From: Oasisia sp. SBJ-2009
Taxonomy: Eukaryota; Annelida; Polychaeta; Sabellida; Siboglinidae
Assembly: GCA_964017155.1 (NCBI GenBank)
Contig: OZ024861.1
Coordinates: forward strand, 32,469,377-32,533,376
Reading direction: 5' to 3'
DNA length: 64,000 nucleotides
The position numbers and the translations under genes are program-made. The stretch's first letter is position 1, and each line of letters opens with the position of its first letter. This document shows positions 60,170-64,000 of the stretch, one piece after another. Below the pieces are notes generated by a model. The model did no database searches. It saw nothing but the letters and a program-made list of their open reading frames with translations, and was not told the DNA's origin.

Positions 60170-63100
60170 GTGAGTAGTATCTTTGTACAACACTTGTCAC
60201 TTGTGGAGTTAACATATTTTTCATTTAGTTTTAAAATGTAAGAACATATTTATTACCAGCCGTGTAGGTTCTTGAACATATCAACATCATCATCATAAAT
60301 ACTCACCATGGATGCATCTGGAACTCATATTCATTACTTTTAAATTACTGTATTTTGTAAATGCTTTATTTAAGTAAAGTATTATTGTTTTACATGGCAC
60401 TTTGTCTTTGTTTCCAAACACTGACATCTGTACCATCATTTTTAATGACACCTGTTTTATTTGGCCATGTCTACCACATTTGCCATTCTTTGCAGATATG
60501 GACCCAGGCAGACTACAAGATATTGTGTGACAAGATCCAGCCAGCATTGCCATATACACACTACTATAACAGGTGATGTCTACCCCAACATAGTACAAAC
60601 CCATCTCAGTTGAGTCAGAATAACATAACATGGGTTGAGAAGTTTCTGTTGAATTATATGCCATATTTTTCTGTTGAGTTGTGTTTAAAAATATCTAACA
60701 AACCATCTACTTACAAACAGATGTGTTTTTAATGCAAAAAGCCATTGCTGTAATACACAGAAACATGTTTCCGGGCCCACTAGCAAAGGTGTACCATTTC
60801 GTTTTTAAAATGTTCAATATAGAAGATCAGTTTTAAGGAAAAATCCAACACTGATTGAGTCAGTTAGCTTTATAGCAGGCTCTTTGGGAGGGAGTGGTCA
60901 GTATGTCTTCTCTAAGCTACCCACTTACCGATTCGTATGTCTTTGTAGCGGGCTCTTTGGGAGTGGACTGTGCGTCTTCTCCAAGTTCCCCATCATCGAG
61001 ACATTGGAGTACCGCTACTCCCTCAATGGCTACGCTCACAAGGTGTACCACGGAGACTGGTTCGGAGGCAAGTCGGTGGGACTATGCAAGGTGCAGATAG
61101 GAGACATCATTGTGAACGTGTACAACACACATGTAAGTTCACAATGGATGGTTCTATATACATGTGTAGCTCAAAAGATAGCCATGCACAATATTTAAGG
61201 AGCTGCGATTGTGTGATAACTATTGTTTAAAAAAAGTACTATCTACGATAAGTCGTAGAGTTGATCATGTTGTATAATTGGTGAAATTGTACATCTGGTC
61301 TTGTTAAAACCAAAGTGGTCAGGTTATATATGAAAAAAGTTTTGTGCAACTAATATTATTTATAATATTAATCACATACAGACGTGTGTAATACAGTCAG
61401 TCAGCTGAGTCAGGTTGTATAGAGGTCAGTCAGTCAATCACAAGATACAGTAACTCAGCTTGTACAGTTGGTCAGTTTGTACAGCCACTGTGGTTGTACA
61501 TGTTTAGTCGGGTTATACAGCTGTACAGTTTATTGTAATATAATTAAATTACTTTGAAACTTTAAAGTCGAAGCTGAGTACAATGTTTTGACCCATCATC
61601 TACAGGCCGAATAGCTTGGCCGGATTTATAAGTCACATAACATGTGATATGTACCACAAGCCGGCGAACACCCTCCGCTCGATGATAATACACCCTAAAG
61701 ACAAAACACCTAAAGAACATCAATGTGGAACCATCTATAACATCACGTGTGACATCGACAGCAGCCACACATACATAGGTGAAACCAAGAGAACACTCAG
61801 CCAGGGATTCAAAGAACACACACACCTGGACAAACCAACAGGAGTAGGAGATCATTGCCGGGCCACAGGACGCTCAGTGTCCATGAAGAACACTAAAGTA
61901 CTGACCCGTGAATCCAACTGGCACAAGAGAAAAGTGAAGGAGGCCATATACATCAGACAGAGAGCCCCTACCATGAACAGAGATCAGGGATACCATCTGC
62001 CTGCTATTTACAATCAAATTATCCAGCCGAAATCTGAGGCAACACACGTGACACCAGTACGCGAACAAGGCCCGTAGATGACAGGTCGAAACGTCGTACT
62101 CAGCTTCGACTTTAAGCTCCAAAGTAAGTTAATTTTATTAAAATAAACCATTCTTGGAGCCATGAACAATATATTCACTAGGTGTACAGTTGTTCAGGTT
62201 ATAGTGGCAGTCAGGTTGTAGTGGCAATCAGGCTGTAGTGGCAATCAGGTTGTAGTGGCAATCAGGATGTAGTGGTAGTCAGGGTGATCCAGTTGTAAAA
62301 TTGGTCAGACTGTACAGTTAATTGTATACGACTAGTCAGAAGACAAAGCAGCATTACACTAGACACTGAGTACGAAGTGTGCACGTGTCTGTCTGTGACA
62401 GCTGCATGCAGAGTACAACGAGGCACGGGACGAGTATCTCGCTCACAGAGTCGCTCAGGCCTTCGAGATGAGTCAGTTCGTCAAACACACCAGTGAGACA
62501 TGTGACATCGTCATAGCAACTGGTGACTTCAACCTGCAGCCCTCCAGTCTCGGTCACAAAGTGATCATATCAAACGGCAACTTCCTCGACGCCTGGACCT
62601 CACAGGTAGGTGGACCACACGGGTAGGTGGACCACACTGGTGGGTGGACCACACAGGTGGGTGGACCACACAGGTAGGTGGACCACACTGGTGGGTGGAC
62701 CACGCAGGTGGGTGGGCCACACAGGTGGCTGGATCACGCGGGTGGGTGGACCATGCAGGAGGGTGGACCACATGGGTGGGTGGACCACACGGGTGGGTGG
62801 ACCACACGGGTGGGTGGACCACACAGATGGGTAGACCACATGGGTGGGTGGTCACTGCATCACCTCAATTAAAGGCACTCAAATACATTCCCTTGGAATC
62901 TACCATATTCTACTGTCACATTATGATTAATAAGTTTTCTTTCCTGAATTATCCCATTGCAATAGCTACTGGATTAGTATCTGGATATCGAGATGCTGCT
63001 GTTGTGTTTGCAGTGCATTTGAACAACACACTTTGCATGAATGATGTATCTTCCAGAAAGATGCAAGCGAATCCGAATCAGATGGCACGACGTGTGAACG

Positions 63101-63668
63101 ACCAGACAATCCCTTCTCCAGTCCTTCCTTTGTGAAGACTCATCCCAATGGCATACGTCTGGATTACATTCTCTACAGGAATAATGCAGGTATTGTAATT
63201 TATTTAAGTAAATGTAAAGTAGAATAACACTTATTTTCTGAATGAATAAGCTGTTTAGGGCCTGTTTGAGCCTATTTCCAACAGTTAATTAAAATTTGTT
63301 AAATTAAATGTTGAAGTTGAATGTTGCTTCATAAGCTTAATATCGAGTTGCAGCTCTAGTATTTAGAACCTCAAAGACATCTGTTATTACGTTTGTATTT
63401 TAGTTCATGGAAAACGTAATTACATTATTTTTAAATAATATATTTTGAATTGATGTCAATCAGTTTAGTTTACTTCTGTGTAAATGGTATTATGTTACAG
63501 GGTGTAATGTAGTGTGTGATAGATGCTGTGTGGATGTTTACAGGGTATGACATGGAGTGTGACAGATGCTATGTGACACTTCAGCAGGTGCCAGGACAGC
63601 TGTATCACTACTCAGACCATGATGGGGTGGCAGCTGAATTTACAATCAAGAGAAACGTGACATGTTAG
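58627..63668 (+). CDS. SMPD2: Neutral sphingomyelinase (SMPD2-like), 7 exons seen; C-terminus uncertain
   Basis: The exons are 58627-58679, 59854-59956, 60496-60572, 60949-61132, 62402-62605, 63057-63189 and 63544 onward. All junctions are GT-AG and in frame, and reading to TAG at 63666-63668 gives 292 residues. The enzyme family hydrolyses sphingomyelin to ceramide and phosphocholine using Mg2+. The endonuclease/exonuclease/phosphatase fold is complete: LTLNCWG (Asn near residue 16), metal-binding Glu52 in VLLQE, GSGLCVFSK, GYAHKVYHGDWFGGKSVGL, NTHLHAEYNEARDEYLAHR, Asp181 and Asn183 in TGDFNLQP, GIRLDYILY, and Ser275-Asp276-His277 in YSDHDG. Human SMPD2 continues about 130 residues further with two membrane segments. 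Here, either the TAG is real and the anchor is lost, or a weak donor at 63657 (AAC before GTGACA) leads to exons beyond the window. Intron 5 starts with a satellite and intron 4 holds a Penelope-like element. Confidence 0.92.
59420..59755. mobile_element. Partial copy of the CCCAGCAAAC MITE in sphingomyelinase intron 1
   Basis: It begins CCCAGCAAACAAGGAACC and shares GGTACCGCTCCA, TATTCACGTGAATACACATG, CGAGTTTGACA and GTGTCGACACACCAAATTTG with 46812-47554. The opposite terminus is not seen. Confidence 0.65.
60023..60166 (+). repeat. GT/GTGTG microsatellite in sphingomyelinase intron 2
   Basis: Copies of GTGTG separated by G, then pure GT. It starts about 65 bases after the exon 2 donor. Confidence 0.92.
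60871..60930 (+). pseudogene. Ghost duplicate of the start of sphingomyelinase exon 4
   Basis: CTTTATAGCAGGCTCTTTGGG and TATGTCTTCTCTAAGCTACCC mirror, about 75 bases upstream, the real acceptor and exon CTTTGTAGCGGGCTCTTTGG and TGCGTCTTCTCCAAGTTCCC. The copy has lost frame and includes a decoy AG at 60874-60875. Confidence 0.7.
61551..62125 (+). mobile_element. Truncated Penelope-like retroelement in sphingomyelinase intron 4
   Basis: Inverted repeats of about 48 bp bound the copy. The left (61551-61612) contains AAGTCGAAGCTGAGTAC, and the right (62076-62125) contains its complement GTACTCAGCTTCGACTT. Between them is the C-terminal part of a Penelope-like polyprotein. Inverted, partly truncated termini around 5'-truncated copies are a known habit of these elements. 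The orientation matches the host gene. Confidence 0.75.
61616..62077 (+). pseudogene. GIY-YIG endonuclease end of a Penelope-like protein
   Basis: The frame contains KPANTLRSMIIHPKDK, CGTIYNITCD, TYIGETKRTLSQGFKEH, TRESNWHKRKVKEAIYIRQR and LPAIYNQII. The TIY...TYIG pair and KEH fit the GIY-YIG nuclease that Penelope-like elements use for target nicking. The usual RFKEH reads GFKEH here. The reverse transcriptase part is absent, so the copy is a 5'-truncated relic, although this piece keeps an open frame. Confidence 0.8.
62190..62290 (+). repeat. 18-bp tandem repeat
   Basis: CAATCAGGTTGTAGTGG repeated about five times in intron 4. Confidence 0.8.
62601..62850 (+). repeat. 17-bp minisatellite starting on the exon 5 donor of the sphingomyelinase gene
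   Basis: About 15 units of the form CACACAGGTGGGTGGAC. The first unit overlaps the last bases of exon 5 and its real donor (CACAG-GTAGGT at 62606). Confidence 0.95.
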
Positions 63669-63899
63669 TTTCATTTCTTGACAGGACGCTCTCACAGCAA
63701 GTTTACCATTGTGTGTCTGACAATATATTAATGAGTGTAATTATTTAATTTTAATTACTATGAATTGATCTTGTTAACAATAATGATAAAACTAAACGAA
63801 TAAGTCTGGTTTTCACATATTTGTAACTACATAAGAGACATGTAAAGCTACACGAAGAGCGTGATGTGTTATAAAAAGGGGCACTTAAAATATACAGTG

Positions 63900-64000
63900 A
63901 GTGGGGTGCAGTGGCCCGAGCATCGAATACTTTCAACTGAGAGAAACATTGGACAAATTTGTTCACTCTACATTGCTCTAGTTCACTCAGCTGTATGAGT
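63900..64000 (+). mobile_element. SINE cut by the window end
   Basis: GTGCAGTGGCCCGAGCATCG, then TTCACTCTACATTGCTCTAG and CACTCAGCTGTATGAGT follow the order of the SINE at 1425-1760. Box B has been lost. Confidence 0.65.

Overview
The window is animal nuclear DNA. It holds interrupted genes with GT-AG introns, tRNA-derived SINEs, LINE and Penelope-like retroelement pieces, several DNA-transposon families, and very long microsatellites. The two host genes point to a bilaterian. The repeat-laden, A+T-rich introns and the Penelope-like element suggest an invertebrate, perhaps a lophotrochozoan such as a mollusc, but I cannot fix the lineage.

Two host genes are visible and lie head to head. On the minus strand (45357 down to 26520) is a complete ten-exon gene for a Rabin8/GRAB-type Rab guanine-nucleotide exchange factor (RAB3IP/RAB3IL1 family); all junctions keep frame and give 385 residues. 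On the plus strand (58627 to 63668) are seven exons of a neutral sphingomyelinase of the SMPD2 type, with the whole catalytic domain; the C-terminal membrane part is either absent or beyond the right edge.

The rest is mostly mobile DNA. Positions 1-3500 carry a 39-bp array and two SINE copies. Positions 4950-22000 are a nested stack: a roughly 1-kb palindromic foldback element, a second copy of it split by a 5655-bp element with iterated terminal inverted repeats and a 5-bp target duplication, a further interruption, and then a roughly 4-kb element with iterated termini holding LINE debris. Intron 7 of the Rab-GEF gene contains a 6300-bp, apparently intact DNA transposon (29758-36057). It encodes a spliced 863-residue DDE/D-type transposase and carries sixteen perfect copies of a 13-mer, eight on each side of the coding region. 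This is the best candidate for something new. Intron 3 holds a non-autonomous hAT-type element with a perfect 8-bp duplication. Between the two genes lies a roughly 10.1-kb foldback element (47584-57705) flanked by TTAATTAA, with arms made of 190/228-bp tandem units. An intron of the sphingomyelinase gene holds a truncated Penelope-like element with its GIY-YIG domain.

A second theme is tandem repeats abutting exon edges in both genes: 16-, 17- and 20-bp minisatellites and (CA)n tracts start within about 0-20 bases of splice sites. No bacterial-type features, CRISPR arrays, rRNA or functional tRNA genes were seen.
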